Below, in pieces: positions 43,963 to 54,200 of a DNA stretch of 64,000 nucleotides (positions are counted from its first letter, which is position 1; the number at the start of each line of letters is the position of its first letter). Origin of the DNA: Neptuniibacter marinus. GTDB lineage: Bacteria > Pseudomonadota > Gammaproteobacteria > Pseudomonadales > Balneatricaceae. The DNA is taken from the NCBI RefSeq assembly GCF_001597725.1, contig NZ_LUTR01000019.1, positions 1 to 64,000 on the forward strand. The letters run 5' to 3'. Below the pieces are notes generated by a model. The model was not told the origin of the DNA. It searched no databases and saw only the letters and a list, made by a program, of their open reading frames with translations. Both the position numbers and the translations under genes were made by a program.

Positions 43963-44160
43963 TTAACTTCCAAACCAACACTCATTAATATGTGCAGCAA
44001 GCTCTTTCTCTTCAAAACGTTGTTCAATCGCTCTGCGTGCTTTTAAAGCTCGCCTTGATGCTAGTTTTTTACGAGATAACTTTTCCTCTTCTTCAAAACC
44101 TACTAAAAGGTCGAAGACTTCGGTTTGTACTTCATTTAGGTTTTCGGTATTTCTCAACAT
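43963..44160 (-). CDS. small basic protein, PA3496-like family
   Basis: The 65-residue protein is charged throughout with a C-terminal helix SRRALKARRAIEQRFEEKEL, resembling the small PA3496-type proteins named putative envelope integrity factors. No membrane segment or signal is visible, and the function is not established. The ATG at 44160 is chosen because AGGAGC lies 6 bp upstream; the frame stays open to 44199. The upstream gap to hexR (44161-44469) holds no gene I recognise. Confidence 0.6.
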   Translation of the reverse strand: MLRNTENLNEVQTEVFDLLVGFEEEEKLSRKKLASRRALKARRAIEQRFEEKELAAHINECWFGS

Positions 44161-44469
44161 AATAGCTCCTGATCTTATCCTAACGGTCAGAAGGCCCATC
44201 GGTCGGTATTATTTACGTACCGCAATGAGGGGCACTAGTGATTGAGCATGAGATATTAATGGATCTCAAACCCTGTTTAAAAACAACCTTGAACTAGTTT
44301 TATTATAGCTGACGCTAAATTTCAAATAGTTTTAGGTTGAATGGCACATCTAAAGAGACGGCTCATAATAAAAATAGGTTGTTTCAGGGAGATGAAGGAA
44401 AGATGTAAGAAAGGTGAAAAAATGGGATAAAAGTAAGGTTATATCCCATGGATTAGTGTTATTCAGTCA

Positions 44470-45369
44470 TTACCTCTCGCTTTCCGGAAAGTTTGATGGT
44501 TTCCGTAGAAGAGGGCGTTTGTCATTTTGGCGTAAAGAGCGCAGGCTGCGTTTAATCGTTTTTAGGTGATCAATTAAACCGGGGCCTAACTTCATGGCTA
44601 CACCTACAGCTAAAACATCAATGACAACCAAATGTAATACCCGTGATGACATTAAGGTACTTAGGTCTTTATCTTCTTCTAAATCAATATGGATAGATAT
44701 GGTTGATGCCTCTGCAAGCGGAGTATTACTTGGGCAAAGGGATATAACCGTCGTTCCTGTATCTTTGACTAAGTTGACGGTATGTAGCAGGTCTTTTGTT
44801 CGCCCCGTTTGTGAAATTGCGACCACTACATCTCGTTCATCAAGAGAGACGGCAGAGATTGCTTGCATATGAGGGTCGGAATAAGAAGTGCTAGATACCT
44901 TTAAACGGTGAAACTTGTGAGCAGCATCTGTACATACAGGTGCTGATGCCCCAAAACCGTAAAACTCAACTCGGCGTGCTTTTGTTAGGCTATTTATTGC
45001 AGCTTCTACCGTTTCTGTATCGAGCTGCTCTTTAATATTAAGGAGGTTTCCGATCATGGAATCAAAGATTTTTTCTTTGAACTCCATCACTGTATCTTTG
45101 GTATTCAGTGAAAACTGCTCGTAATTGGTATTACTCGCTAAGCCTTGAGCTAAAGTTAGCTTGAAATCCTGAAAACCGTCGTAGTTGAGTGCACGGCAAA
45201 AACGGACAACAGTAGGTTCACTGACATTCGCTTCTGAAGCTAAATCAACAATACGCATATGGATAACCTCATTAGGGTTACCCAGCACAAAGTCAGCGAC
45301 TTTCTGCTCAGATTTTCTTAAGCTTCCATGCGCTTCCGCAATCGACTTAAGTAGATTAAACGAACTCAA
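44470..45369 (-). CDS. hexR: HexR-type (RpiR family) transcriptional regulator of central carbon metabolism
   Basis: The 299-residue protein has an N-terminal RpiR helix-turn-helix (LRKSEQKVADFVL, RIVDLASEANVSEPTVVRFC, residues ~17-60) and a C-terminal SIS sugar-phosphate domain (RVEFYGFGASAPVCTDAAH, VVVAISQTGRTKDLLHTV). HexR responds to KDPG and controls Entner-Doudoroff and gluconeogenic genes in gammaproteobacteria. No zwf, pgl or eda is adjacent here, so its targets lie elsewhere. The TTG start at 45369 is supported by GAGGTG 5 bp upstream. Confidence 0.88.
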   Translation of the reverse strand: MSSFNLLKSIAEAHGSLRKSEQKVADFVLGNPNEVIHMRIVDLASEANVSEPTVVRFCRALNYDGFQDFKLTLAQGLASNTNYEQFSLNTKDTVMEFKEKIFDSMIGNLLNIKEQLDTETVEAAINSLTKARRVEFYGFGASAPVCTDAAHKFHRLKVSSTSYSDPHMQAISAVSLDERDVVVAISQTGRTKDLLHTVNLVKDTGTTVISLCPSNTPLAEASTISIHIDLEEDKDLSTLMSSRVLHLVVIDVLAVGVAMKLGPGLIDHLKTIKRSLRSLRQNDKRPLLRKPSNFPESER

Positions 45370-45664
45370 CTAAACACCTCACTGTCTATCAAGATAAAGC
45401 CCCTTTCTAAAGTATAACAAGCTTATACATAACAGATCATCTTTTACTGATAATTGTCTCATTTATAAGGTTAAGACATGTTTTTTTTATAAATAATAAC
45501 GTGAAGATAAACACGGTTTTCGGTGGATTTTACAGCGACAGAATTTGTCTCTTTTTACTTAGTCTAACTAAGTAGAGAATAGAATGATTAGTAGGGTCAT
45601 ATTACGCTGCAAATAATCATAAAATCGGTACAATACACACTTTCCCATAGATCTGGTGATTTAC

Positions 45665-46261
45665 ATGTCCGAACCGCGTGTTGATAAAGAGTTTTACGAT
45701 CTTAAAGATTGGCAACTAGCTGCTTATTGCGCCGCGATGTCTGAGCGTATGTTTCCTAACTTTGCATTGTTTGCTCGTTTGATGGAGTTTGGTGAGTTAG
45801 CCAAAATGCGTCAGATTCTTGATGGAGTGTGGGATCACCTCAACAATAGCGGCGCTAAAATGAACTTTGACGTTCAGTTGGATAATGTTGAAGCCAACAT
45901 GCCCGATCTTGATAAATTCGATATGTATGGGGCATCACCAGCACTTGACGCTATCGTGGCGTTATTTTCCACATTAAATACAGTGCTTTCTGCTGATGCT
46001 GGAGAAGTATTAAATGTCTCCAATATGTCTCGTGAGTCCGTAGCAACATTTATAGAGATGAATGCGGATGATCAAATCTCAGATGAAGAGCTTGTACGTT
46101 ATATCAATACTCATGATCTTATGATTCAAGAAGATGACTTTCATGCGGATATTATCGAGATCCTACAGGACGACCTTCCTCGCAGAGAAGCACTTGCAGA
46201 ACTAAGAGAGCTGGCACATAACGGCGGATATAGTAATTTGGGTATATGCGATAGCGAGTAG
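45665..46261 (+). CDS. DUF416 (YjaG) family protein
   Basis: A 198-residue acidic cytosolic protein. KDWQLAAYCAAMSERMFPNF near residue 15, WDHLNN near 55 and YGASPALDAIVALFSTLN near 90 match the YjaG/DUF416 family, which has no assigned function. The ATG at 45665 has GGTG about 6 bp upstream; a GTG at 45656 is in frame. It is followed after 3 bp by a small membrane protein gene. Confidence 0.8.
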   Translation: MSEPRVDKEFYDLKDWQLAAYCAAMSERMFPNFALFARLMEFGELAKMRQILDGVWDHLNNSGAKMNFDVQLDNVEANMPDLDKFDMYGASPALDAIVALFSTLNTVLSADAGEVLNVSNMSRESVATFIEMNADDQISDEELVRYINTHDLMIQEDDFHADIIEILQDDLPRREALAELRELAHNGGYSNLGICDSE

Positions 46262-46264
46262 TAG

Positions 46265-46540
46265 ATGTTAAAAATAGGTCTAGTATTTCTTGTGCTCCCC
46301 GCACTTATTCTGATGACAGTATTTTTTATAGATCAGTCCACCGTTGATGCCTGTATTAAGCAAGGGGGATCATATAATTACCAAATTAGTGAATGTGATC
46401 TTCAGGAAAAACATCCATTTATTCCCTTAATGGCTCGTTACCCTTTGCTTGTCAATGGCATGATGTTGTTATCAATTATTGGCTTGCTTTTATGTATGAA
46501 AGGCCTTTTATGGCGCCCTCAAAAAGGATTTAAAAAATGA
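46265..46540 (+). CDS. small membrane protein, two segments
   Basis: A 91-residue protein with an N-terminal segment (LVFLVLPALILMTVFFI), a short loop with two cysteines (VDACIKQGGSYNYQISECDL, which could form a disulfide outside the cytoplasm), a second segment (LLVNGMMLLSIIGLLLCM) and a basic tail. I recognise no family. It overlaps the next gene by 4 bp (ATGA), so the pair is translated together. Confidence 0.65.
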   Translation: MLKIGLVFLVLPALILMTVFFIDQSTVDACIKQGGSYNYQISECDLQEKHPFIPLMARYPLLVNGMMLLSIIGLLLCMKGLLWRPQKGFKK

Positions 46541-46971
46541 TTAAAAAGTTAGTTTGGGGCATTATATTGTTGATTGTTCTAGGCATATTTGGTGCATGGT
46601 TAACACAGGATTATTGGTTGCCTGAGTGGAATAAAGAACTAGCGGAAGAAACGCAGTTGTTTCAAGAGCAGGGGGGCGCTTTTGGTAAAGAGAATGATCA
46701 ACAAGCGTGTTTAGAGCAAACATTGAGTAGTTTTGATCACTGTTCTGGCTTTGCTTGTACTGTTAAGCACGGGAAATTTTTAAATGCCTGTTTAAAGCAT
46801 GCGGCACCGAGTCCAGATTTTTGTAAAGATGTACCCGCATACAATGAAAAACGTTCAGACGATGACAAGACGTGGGCAAGAGAAAGTTGTTGGGGGAGAG
46901 ATATTCGAGGGGAAGGTTGTCGATTATTAATGAGGCAGCAGCAATTCTTTTGCTCAACGCAACCACAATAA
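46537..46971 (+). CDS. Cys-rich exported protein with N-terminal anchor
   Basis: A 144-residue protein with an N-terminal membrane anchor (LVWGIILLIVLGIFGAW, residues ~5-21) and an outside domain carrying eight cysteines (ACLEQ, DHCSGFAC, NACLKH, DFCKD, ESCWG, EGCRLL, FFCST), suggesting four disulfides. No family is recognised. It overlaps the upstream small membrane protein gene by 4 bp and ends before a strong terminator. A joint envelope role with its partner is inferred. Confidence 0.65.
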   Translation: MIKKLVWGIILLIVLGIFGAWLTQDYWLPEWNKELAEETQLFQEQGGAFGKENDQQACLEQTLSSFDHCSGFACTVKHGKFLNACLKHAAPSPDFCKDVPAYNEKRSDDDKTWARESCWGRDIRGEGCRLLMRQQQFFCSTQPQ

Positions 46972-46980
46972 ACATATAAA

Positions 46981-47006
46981 GCGAACCATTGGGTTCGCTT
47001 TTTTTT
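46981..47006 (+). terminator. terminator after the small membrane protein pair
   Basis: GCGAACC (46981-46987) and GGTTCGC (46992-46998) pair, followed by eight T. Confidence 0.9.
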
Positions 47007-47412
47007 GGCTTATTAATTTACAAAGTTTCTTTTCTCTATTAAGTTAAATAGCTGTTTAGAAATGCTTTATTTGCTTGTCTGTCTAAAAGCTGTACAGTGT
47101 AGTAAGGGCGCATAAGACGTCATTAAAAATAATAAAGAGATAATGGATGGGGCTGGCAGAAGCATAGCCGCTCGGGCGAAACAACGTTGTACTATTGGTA
47201 TTGCGTACTTATGGTAGTAGAAAATTTCAATATTAGTGCATCGGATGCACTAAGTTATAATTCTGCAGTCTTAATTAAGCCATCTCAGCATAAATTTAAT
47301 GTTGGGCTTACCTATAATAGTGCCTGCGGTTTTACCTATACCATTTCAGCCTATCGAGCTATTCACTATGATGTGAACCGACCCTCTATTACTATTAGGG
47401 TAGGGGGCTAGA
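47007..47412 (+). other. long leader of the Pil-Chp operon; contains one doubtful short ORF
   Basis: About 400 bp before the first pil gene. A GC-rich block (47148-47180, GGGGCTGGCAGAAGC then GCCGCTCGGGCGAAAC) stands out in AT-rich sequence and may be structured RNA; it does not match a riboswitch I know. An ORF at 47211-47411 (66 codons, no good ribosome site) ends 1 bp before the next ATG and is more likely chance than a gene. Confidence 0.35.
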
Positions 47413-48213
47413 ATGCAGATTGGTTCCATAGGTTTTCCTGAAGACCAGCGAATAAAGCTGGAAAAAATATTCAAACTTTCCAAACAAACACGCTATATCC
47501 TTGTTGATCCTGATTTTAATAACCTACCTGATTTAATGCTGGTATTCGGCTTTAATCTAAATGACCATCCTGAGCTTTTAAACCTTCCTTCTAGCTATCA
47601 CTCACGATTAATTTTAGTCGGTCGGGGTCGACCCGCCGATAAAAGTTATGCATACCTTGGTTATCCACTTGTCTCTTCACGTGTTCTACGAACACTAGAT
47701 AAAATGACAAGTGAAAATGAGGATATGGAATGTCCCGTTGCCGAAACGGTTGAAGAGAATAAATTCAGCAAGTATGAAAATGTGGAGACCGAAGCTGAAG
47801 AGCTTTCTTCCACTCGTAATGGCTTTCAAGTGTTGGTTGTTGATGACAATGAAATTATGCAGCAAGCGTTAGACTCAGAACTGCAACAGCTTTCTTTGCC
47901 AGTTAATGTCCACTTTGCAGCAACAGGTGAAGAGGCTTTAGAAAAAGTCGCGAATAATTCTTATGATTTTATCTTTCTGGATGTAGTAATGCCGGGTATT
48001 GATGGTTTTGAAACCTGTGCAGAAATGAGAAAACATTCAGAATTAAAGAAAACCCCAATCATTATGCTGACGTCTAAAACCTCACCTATGGATGAGGTTA
48101 AAGGAATCATGTCCGGTTGTTCCACCTATTTAACCAAGCCGATAGAGCATGACGAGTTCCAAAGGGTTATCAGCAGGGTATCTAATTGGGTTGATGAGTT
48201 TCAAAAAGCTTAA
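47413..48213 (+). CDS. PilG-like response regulator with an extra N-terminal domain
   Basis: The 266-residue protein has a C-terminal receiver domain (~137-260: VLVVDDNEIMQQAL, phospho-acceptor Asp190 in FIFLDVVMPGIDGFETC, Thr/Lys switch residues in IIMLTSK and YLTKPI). The first ~100 residues (RYILVDPDFNNLPDLMLVFG, SRLILVGRGRPADKS) look like an alpha/beta domain, perhaps a degenerate receiver, followed by an acidic linker. In Pseudomonas the first gene here is the stand-alone 135-residue PilG; the longer form is unusual. GGGGG lies about 5 bp before the ATG. pilH follows after 18 bp. Confidence 0.75.
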   Translation: MQIGSIGFPEDQRIKLEKIFKLSKQTRYILVDPDFNNLPDLMLVFGFNLNDHPELLNLPSSYHSRLILVGRGRPADKSYAYLGYPLVSSRVLRTLDKMTSENEDMECPVAETVEENKFSKYENVETEAEELSSTRNGFQVLVVDDNEIMQQALDSELQQLSLPVNVHFAATGEEALEKVANNSYDFIFLDVVMPGIDGFETCAEMRKHSELKKTPIIMLTSKTSPMDEVKGIMSGCSTYLTKPIEHDEFQRVISRVSNWVDEFQKA

Positions 48214-48231
48214 TGATATTGGAGACAGTCA

Positions 48232-48591
48232 GTGAAAAAAGTTCTTGTAGTTGAAGATGATCCTGTTCAACAGAAGCATATATGTACAGTGTTGGCAGGT
48301 TGTGGTGTTGAGGTCATTGTTGCCAGTGATGGTAAGCAGGGCTTAGATAAGGCAAAGAATGAAAAACCAGATTTGATCTTTATGGATATAGTAATGCCTG
48401 AGATGGATGGTTTCTCTGCTTGTCGGCAGATCACTACAGATGAGGCCACTAAGAATATTCCTGTTGTGCTTGTTTCGAGTAAAAAAGAGGAAGCCGATAA
48501 GGTTTGGGCTCAACTTCAAGGTGCTTCAGCAATGGTCTCTAAACCATTTTCGGATGAAGACCTGCTTGCGCAGATTAATGCACTGACTTAA
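48232..48591 (+). CDS. pilH: PilH-type stand-alone response regulator
   Basis: The 119-residue receiver has VLVVEDDPVQQKHI (acidic pocket), phospho-acceptor Asp52 in LIFMDIVMPEMDG, and VVLVSSKKEEADKVWAQLQGA with MVSKPF. PilH counters PilG in control of type IV pilus motors in Pseudomonas. It starts with GTG at 48232 after TTGGAG. Confidence 0.88.
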   Translation: MKKVLVVEDDPVQQKHICTVLAGCGVEVIVASDGKQGLDKAKNEKPDLIFMDIVMPEMDGFSACRQITTDEATKNIPVVLVSSKKEEADKVWAQLQGASAMVSKPFSDEDLLAQINALT

Positions 48592-48600
48592 CAGAGTGGA

Positions 48601-49080
48601 ATGATGGATACTCAGCAAACAAGTATTGATCAAGAAAGTAGTTCCGAGTTTCATCAAATCAGGCATGGGTTTGAAGTGGGTAGTTGCCCACTTTTAATAT
48701 CTGAACAGACACGAGCTGAGGTTGTAAAATCTCCAGCGATTTGTGCTGTACCGTCAACGCCAGATTGGTTTTCAGGCTTTATTAATCATCGCGGAGAAAC
48801 GGTGCCAGTGTATGACCTGAATAAATATTTACGGGTATTAGATGAAGAGGAAGATGCTCAAGATTGGGTTTTGTTGATAGATGACCATCCCAACACGGTA
48901 GGGATCCTTTTAAAGTCTCCGCCGCAAAGTGTTGTCGACCCTGAACGGCTAGATGAGGTGGCCATAGGGCTACCTGAAATTATAGAAAACACTGTATGTC
49001 ATGTTTACAGCGATAAAAAAAATAAATGGTTTGAAGTCGATCATCGGCTTCTATTTCTAGCCTTAAAGAAACAGTTCTAA
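48601..49080 (+). CDS. pilI: PilI: CheW-like coupling protein
   Basis: A 159-residue CheW-domain protein (FEVGSCPLLISEQTRAEVV, WFSGFINHRGETVPVYDLNK, AIGLPEIIENTVCHVY) that links the PilJ receptor to the ChpA kinase. Two ATG codons stand in tandem at 48601 and 48604 behind AGAGTGGA; the second has the better spacing. Order after pilH and before pilJ fits the Pil-Chp cluster. Confidence 0.88.
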   Translation: MMDTQQTSIDQESSSEFHQIRHGFEVGSCPLLISEQTRAEVVKSPAICAVPSTPDWFSGFINHRGETVPVYDLNKYLRVLDEEEDAQDWVLLIDDHPNTVGILLKSPPQSVVDPERLDEVAIGLPEIIENTVCHVYSDKKNKWFEVDHRLLFLALKKQF

Positions 49081-49101
49081 AAAGTACGGAGAGTTAGATC
49101 T

Positions 49102-51201
49102 ATGCAATCGTTTTGGGAGTTTAAGAACGTACGGATACCGATTAAGTTTGCCATTGCGTTGGCATTACTGTGCGCGGGCTTGATCTTTATGGGTGCTTCT
49201 TACTATCAGACAATCGTTCTGCAAGAAAAAGCACAGGCACGTTCACAGCAGTTGAATGACTTCCTACTTTTAGTTGGTCGTATTCAAACTAATGTTTCTG
49301 AAGCGCGCTATCAGGAAAAAAGTTTCCAAGCTGAAAAAGAGATGAACCAGCTAACCATGTATAACGACATCATGGGAACGGTTGATGCAGATATTCTCAG
49401 TTTAAAATCTTACTTACGTACAGATGAAGATAAAGCCCTTGTTGAGCAATTCCAGACCATTATAGATCAGTACCAAGATACTTTTTACGACGCATCTGAA
49501 GCCAGCATGCAAGTGGGGCTAGGACAAGATGAAGGAGGTTTGGCCCAAGAATTACGTGCCCTTGTGTGGGAAACCGCGCCCTTAGTGGATGTATTAAACG
49601 CGGATATGCGCGAGCAATTTAATAAAGTAAGAGTAATGATTGATGAATATATAGCAACTAATGGCAATGTTGTTGTGATTGATCAAGTTAATCAAACAAT
49701 ACAGACCCTAACAGCCGAACTTAACGAACTTCCTTTTAATACCCGACGTAATACCATAATAAAGAACATCGATACCATTGCGAGTTTGTTTGATGAGTTA
49801 AGTAAAGCGACAGAAATCGGACATGCTAAATTTGTAGAACTTCGTATCATTATTTCTCAACTCGCACCAAAAATTGATGAAGTAACCGAGTTAGCTGCTG
49901 AATATAAAGTTCAGAATGACAACTTGCAGCTAGATGATACGAAAGAGATGGCAACATACTTCTTCGTCTCAATGGGTTTGATGATCACAGCATTAGCGGT
50001 ATCAATGTCGATCGTAAAATATGGTGTAATTGATCCACTGCGTAAAATACAGAATGCGATTGACCGTGTACGTAAAGGCGAAGTCGATGCACGAAGTAAA
50101 CTAGATAGTAAAGATGAGCTTGGTCAGCTATCTGTTGTATTGGATAGCATGCTTGAAGAGAAAGAGAATGCGCTACAAGTTAAAGAGGCGGAAAACAAAC
50201 GCCTAAACGCCTCAATTATCTCTTTGATCCAAAACGTATTCCAAATTTCTCAACGAGATCTAACCGTGCGAGTACCTGTAGCTGAAGATGTGACGGGTGC
50301 GATATCTGACTCCGTTAACCAACTAGTTGAGTCGATTGAATCAGTACTGCTCGAAGTTAATGTGGTTTCCGGCCGTGTAAACACTGCATCTGTACAGGTT
50401 AAGTCACAGTCAGAAACAGTCCTTAGTTATGCCGAACGAGAGAAAGAGGAGATCGGTGAAACGCTGGATGGTCTTGATTCTGCCATTAAAGCGATGGAGT
50501 TAATCTCTAAGCTAGCGGTGATCTCAAATAACGCCTCTCAGAAAGCGATTAAAACATCAGAAACCGCCATGGATTCTGTATCTCAAACAATTGATAGTAT
50601 CAATAAAATACGGCAGACCATCCATGAGGCGGAAAAACGTATCAAACGCCTAGGTGAGCGTTCGCAAGAGATCGGCGGTATCGTAAACCTGATCAACAAC
50701 ATCTCAGAACGTACTCACGTATTGTCACTGAATGCGAGTATGCATGCGGCATCGGCTGGTGAAGCAGGCCGAGGCTTGATGGTAGTGGTAGATGAGGTAC
50801 AGCGTTTATCTGAGAACTCCCGTGAAGCAACCTCTGAAATTGAATCCCTAGTAAACAACATTCAGTTAGAGACAGCGGACACTATCAATGTAATCAATAA
50901 TGTAATTAGTGACGTTGTTGAAGGTACACGTCTTGCCGAGGAAGCGGGTGAGCGTATGGGTGAAACACGATCCACTACACAAACCTTGGTTGACTCTGTT
51001 GTGCGTATTGCACACAGCTCAGTTAAACAGGCTAAAGTGGCAGAGGAACTTCGTGAACGTGCGACAAGCATTAATGAAACGACCCAAGCGACGAATGCTG
51101 AGATGCGCCAGCAGGCTGAACTGTCTGATGAATTGGTAGATGCGGCCCAAGAACTGCAGAAATCAATCAGTGTATTTAAATTGGCCACGACTGAACACTA
51201 A
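49102..51201 (+). CDS. pilJ: PilJ: methyl-accepting chemotaxis-type receptor for type IV pili
   Basis: The 699-residue receptor has a first membrane segment (IKFAIALALLCAGLIFMGAS, residues ~14-33), a periplasmic helical domain, a second segment near 292-312 (TYFFVSMGLMITALAVSMSI), a HAMP domain and a cytoplasmic coiled coil with the hairpin tip NNISERTHVLSLNASMHAAS, in place of the usual E-RTN-LALNA-IEAA. It passes pilus or surface signals to ChpA. Length is close to Pseudomonas PilJ (682). GGAGAG lies 12 bp before the ATG. Confidence 0.92.
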   Translation: MQSFWEFKNVRIPIKFAIALALLCAGLIFMGASYYQTIVLQEKAQARSQQLNDFLLLVGRIQTNVSEARYQEKSFQAEKEMNQLTMYNDIMGTVDADILSLKSYLRTDEDKALVEQFQTIIDQYQDTFYDASEASMQVGLGQDEGGLAQELRALVWETAPLVDVLNADMREQFNKVRVMIDEYIATNGNVVVIDQVNQTIQTLTAELNELPFNTRRNTIIKNIDTIASLFDELSKATEIGHAKFVELRIIISQLAPKIDEVTELAAEYKVQNDNLQLDDTKEMATYFFVSMGLMITALAVSMSIVKYGVIDPLRKIQNAIDRVRKGEVDARSKLDSKDELGQLSVVLDSMLEEKENALQVKEAENKRLNASIISLIQNVFQISQRDLTVRVPVAEDVTGAISDSVNQLVESIESVLLEVNVVSGRVNTASVQVKSQSETVLSYAEREKEEIGETLDGLDSAIKAMELISKLAVISNNASQKAIKTSETAMDSVSQTIDSINKIRQTIHEAEKRIKRLGERSQEIGGIVNLINNISERTHVLSLNASMHAASAGEAGRGLMVVVDEVQRLSENSREATSEIESLVNNIQLETADTINVINNVISDVVEGTRLAEEAGERMGETRSTTQTLVDSVVRIAHSSVKQAKVAEELRERATSINETTQATNAEMRQQAELSDELVDAAQELQKSISVFKLATTEH

Positions 51202-51215
51202 TAGGATAGAGATCA

Positions 51216-54200
51216 ATGTTTGATCCTAAACTAGCCATCGAGTGGCTGAATGCAAAACAAAAACTCTGTCTAAAGATGGAGTTGCCGCTGACTGAGTTGA
51301 TCGTCGAGTTGTATGAATATGTTGACCAGTTCAGCGAGCACGATCTGCCAGGATTAGCCGATTTTTTAGCACTTTATGCTGAATTATTAGAATCCCAGCC
51401 TGAGGAGCATATTAAACAGGTAGACTCTGTTATTCACCGTTTAGCGGAACAGTTGGATGGAGTTTTTGATGGTAACGCATCAACAGTGGCACAAGGTTTA
51501 GTCAGCTGTTTACAGGATGTAGCTTGGGCTGAACCTTTACCCGAAGAGGACAGTGGATTTTTGCTTGAGCTGCTGGAACTTGACTGTCGGCAGTTAAATA
51601 GTGTCGATGAGCTGGATCATTCGGAGCGTGCCGATGCTGAGTTATTGGACACGCCTATCCCGTCATCGGTTGATCTAGACCTAGATATGACGCCGGATCA
51701 AACTGTTGAACAGCCATCATCCGAGTCTTCTCTTGCTCCTTCACCAGTGGTTGAAAGTGCTTTCCCTGGCCTTTTTGCTCTATTAACGGATATGGCGGCA
51801 GCGCTTCCTTACTTTAGTGAGGAACATACTGAAAAGTTTTATGAGCAGATCGATATCCATTCTGAGCATGATTGGTCAGGATTCTCAGATCTTCTGGCGC
51901 TTTATGGGGAGTTATTAGCCCAATTAAGCGATACGGATTCAGCACCTTGTGCAACCGCGCTCAATCAAGCGATTTTAGGATTATTGTCACAGCCTACAGC
52001 TGACATGATTGCACCTATACTCGCCCTTATGACCGATCAGGATTGGCCTGAGCCCGTTGCTAGTGAAGATACTGAGTTTTTAAGTGAACTCTTAGAACAA
52101 GATTTAGAACGTTTGAACTCAGGCACCTTCGTTGCGAATGAGATGGATGAGGGCGAAAGTGTTGAACCACTAGCGTTAATTAAAGAGGTGATTGAGCCGC
52201 TAGAATCTCAAAATTTAGATGGAGGGGTCGAGTCAGATCTTCCATTAGAAGCTAGCCAGCCTTTACCTGAACCACCTAGCTTTTGTTCGATTGATTTTAC
52301 GCTGTTGCAGGAAGAAGGGCCGAAAATTGAGCCGGCAGTGATTGATATGCTCTCTCAATCAGTAACCGGTTTAGCTGAGCAATGGCAAGAGAACTCACTC
52401 AACTCTAAATTGCTCGATGAGTCCCGCGATCTGTTAGCTACGGTTATTCGTGCACTAGATACGATAAACCTTATTGGTGCGAAAGTGCTGGTGGAGGGGT
52501 TAATACTCAACTTAGATTACTTGATTGAAAATACTATCCCGCTCACTGTCGAGTCGAGTGAATCTATACATGCGTGTTTGACCGGTCTACAAGAGTATTT
52601 TGTTGATATTAGTGTATATGAACGTCAACAAACCTTACTCGATCAATATGTTGATACTCAGTTACCTTGTCGACCTACAGTGGAGCAAGCTTCTTTTATC
52701 ATGGGGCTTTTAGCTTTAGCCTCATTGCAAAGTAGTGGAGATATAGAGCAAGAAACAGCGGGTGTAGATGATATAGAGTTGCAGGAATCAGAAGATATAG
52801 ATCCTCAGCTCCTTGATATGCTTCATCATGAGCTTCCAACTTTATCGGATGACTTCTTAAATAATATACAGAAAACCTTTGCCGATTCAGATAAAGAGGC
52901 TCTACGCAGTGCCCAACGTGCCGTACATACCCTAAAAGGTTTGGCAAATATGGCGGGTATTAAAGGCGTGGCAAACTTAGCGCATCGGCTTGAAGATGTA
53001 ATGGAGTACCTGACAGGGGCTGATCAGTTACCCTCAGGTTCCCTAAAAAATGATCTTTTTGAAGCGGCTGACTGTCTGGCGGCAATGTCAGAAAGTGTTA
53101 TAGAGGGGACGGCTGTACCGGATAATGCTTTGCAGGTTTTACAGTTAATAATGGATTGGGATTATCGACTCAAAACAGAAGGCTTGCCGGCCCTAGAGCA
53201 AGACAGCTCATCCATCATTGAGGGTGCCTCTATTGTTGCTGAGCAAAGACTGACGGATCAACCTCAACCCTCTGACGATAAAGCCGCAAATGAAAATGCG
53301 CTAGATGAATCGCCAGTTTTCCGTGTTCCTCGATCTATTTTGGATAACCTGTTTCGTCTGGCGGGTGAATCCAGCACTTTGAATACACAGCTTGATGAAG
53401 AGGTTACTCAACTTCGAGGATTTACACGAACTAACCGCGAGCGTCACCGTATATTACAGCGTGTACTTTTTGAGCTTGAGCAGCAGTTTCAGGAGCAGAT
53501 TAATACGCAATCGGAGCTTGATGAAAGCTCTGACGATTTTGATCCATTAGAGATGGATCGCTATAACGAAATCCATACCACCATCTCCCGTGTGCAAGAA
53601 GCGGTTGCCGATGTACGTGAGATTCAACAAGAGATGGAAGGGCGTATACAGAGTTTGAGTTCATTGCATATAGCCCAATCAGGTCTGCAGAAAGAAACCC
53701 TCGATAATGTTTTAAGTACTCGATTAGTTCCAGTTAAAACGATTGCCTCCCGTTTGCAACGAATATTACGTCAGGCGTGCCGTGCAACTGATAAAAAAGC
53801 CAACCTCATAATCCAAGGTGAAGATACACTGGTTGATAGTTTTATCTTGAACCAGTTAGCTGACCCATTACTACATATCATTCGTAATGCTGTTGATCAT
53901 GGTATTGAAACCCCTCGTTTACGGGCCCAAAGAGGGAAGCCTGAAGAGGGTTGTATTACGCTCACATTCTCACTCCAAGATGCCATGATTGATGTGAAGT
54001 GTAGGGATGATGGTGATGGGATTAATACGCAGCGCGTGTTAGCGGTTGCTGAAGAGAAAGAGTTGATTGAGGCGGGCTTAGAGCTCACCGATGATGAGAT
54101 TAATCGTTTGATTTTGATTCCCGGTTTTTCTACCCGTGGAGAGATTAGCCAGTTGTCGGGCCGTGGTATTGGCATGGATGTGGTCTATCAGCAGATCCTA

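Noticed and set aside
47187-47411. Short ORF before the PilG-like gene
   Set aside because: No ribosome site and protein composition unlike a real gene; position adjacent to the next start seems coincidental.
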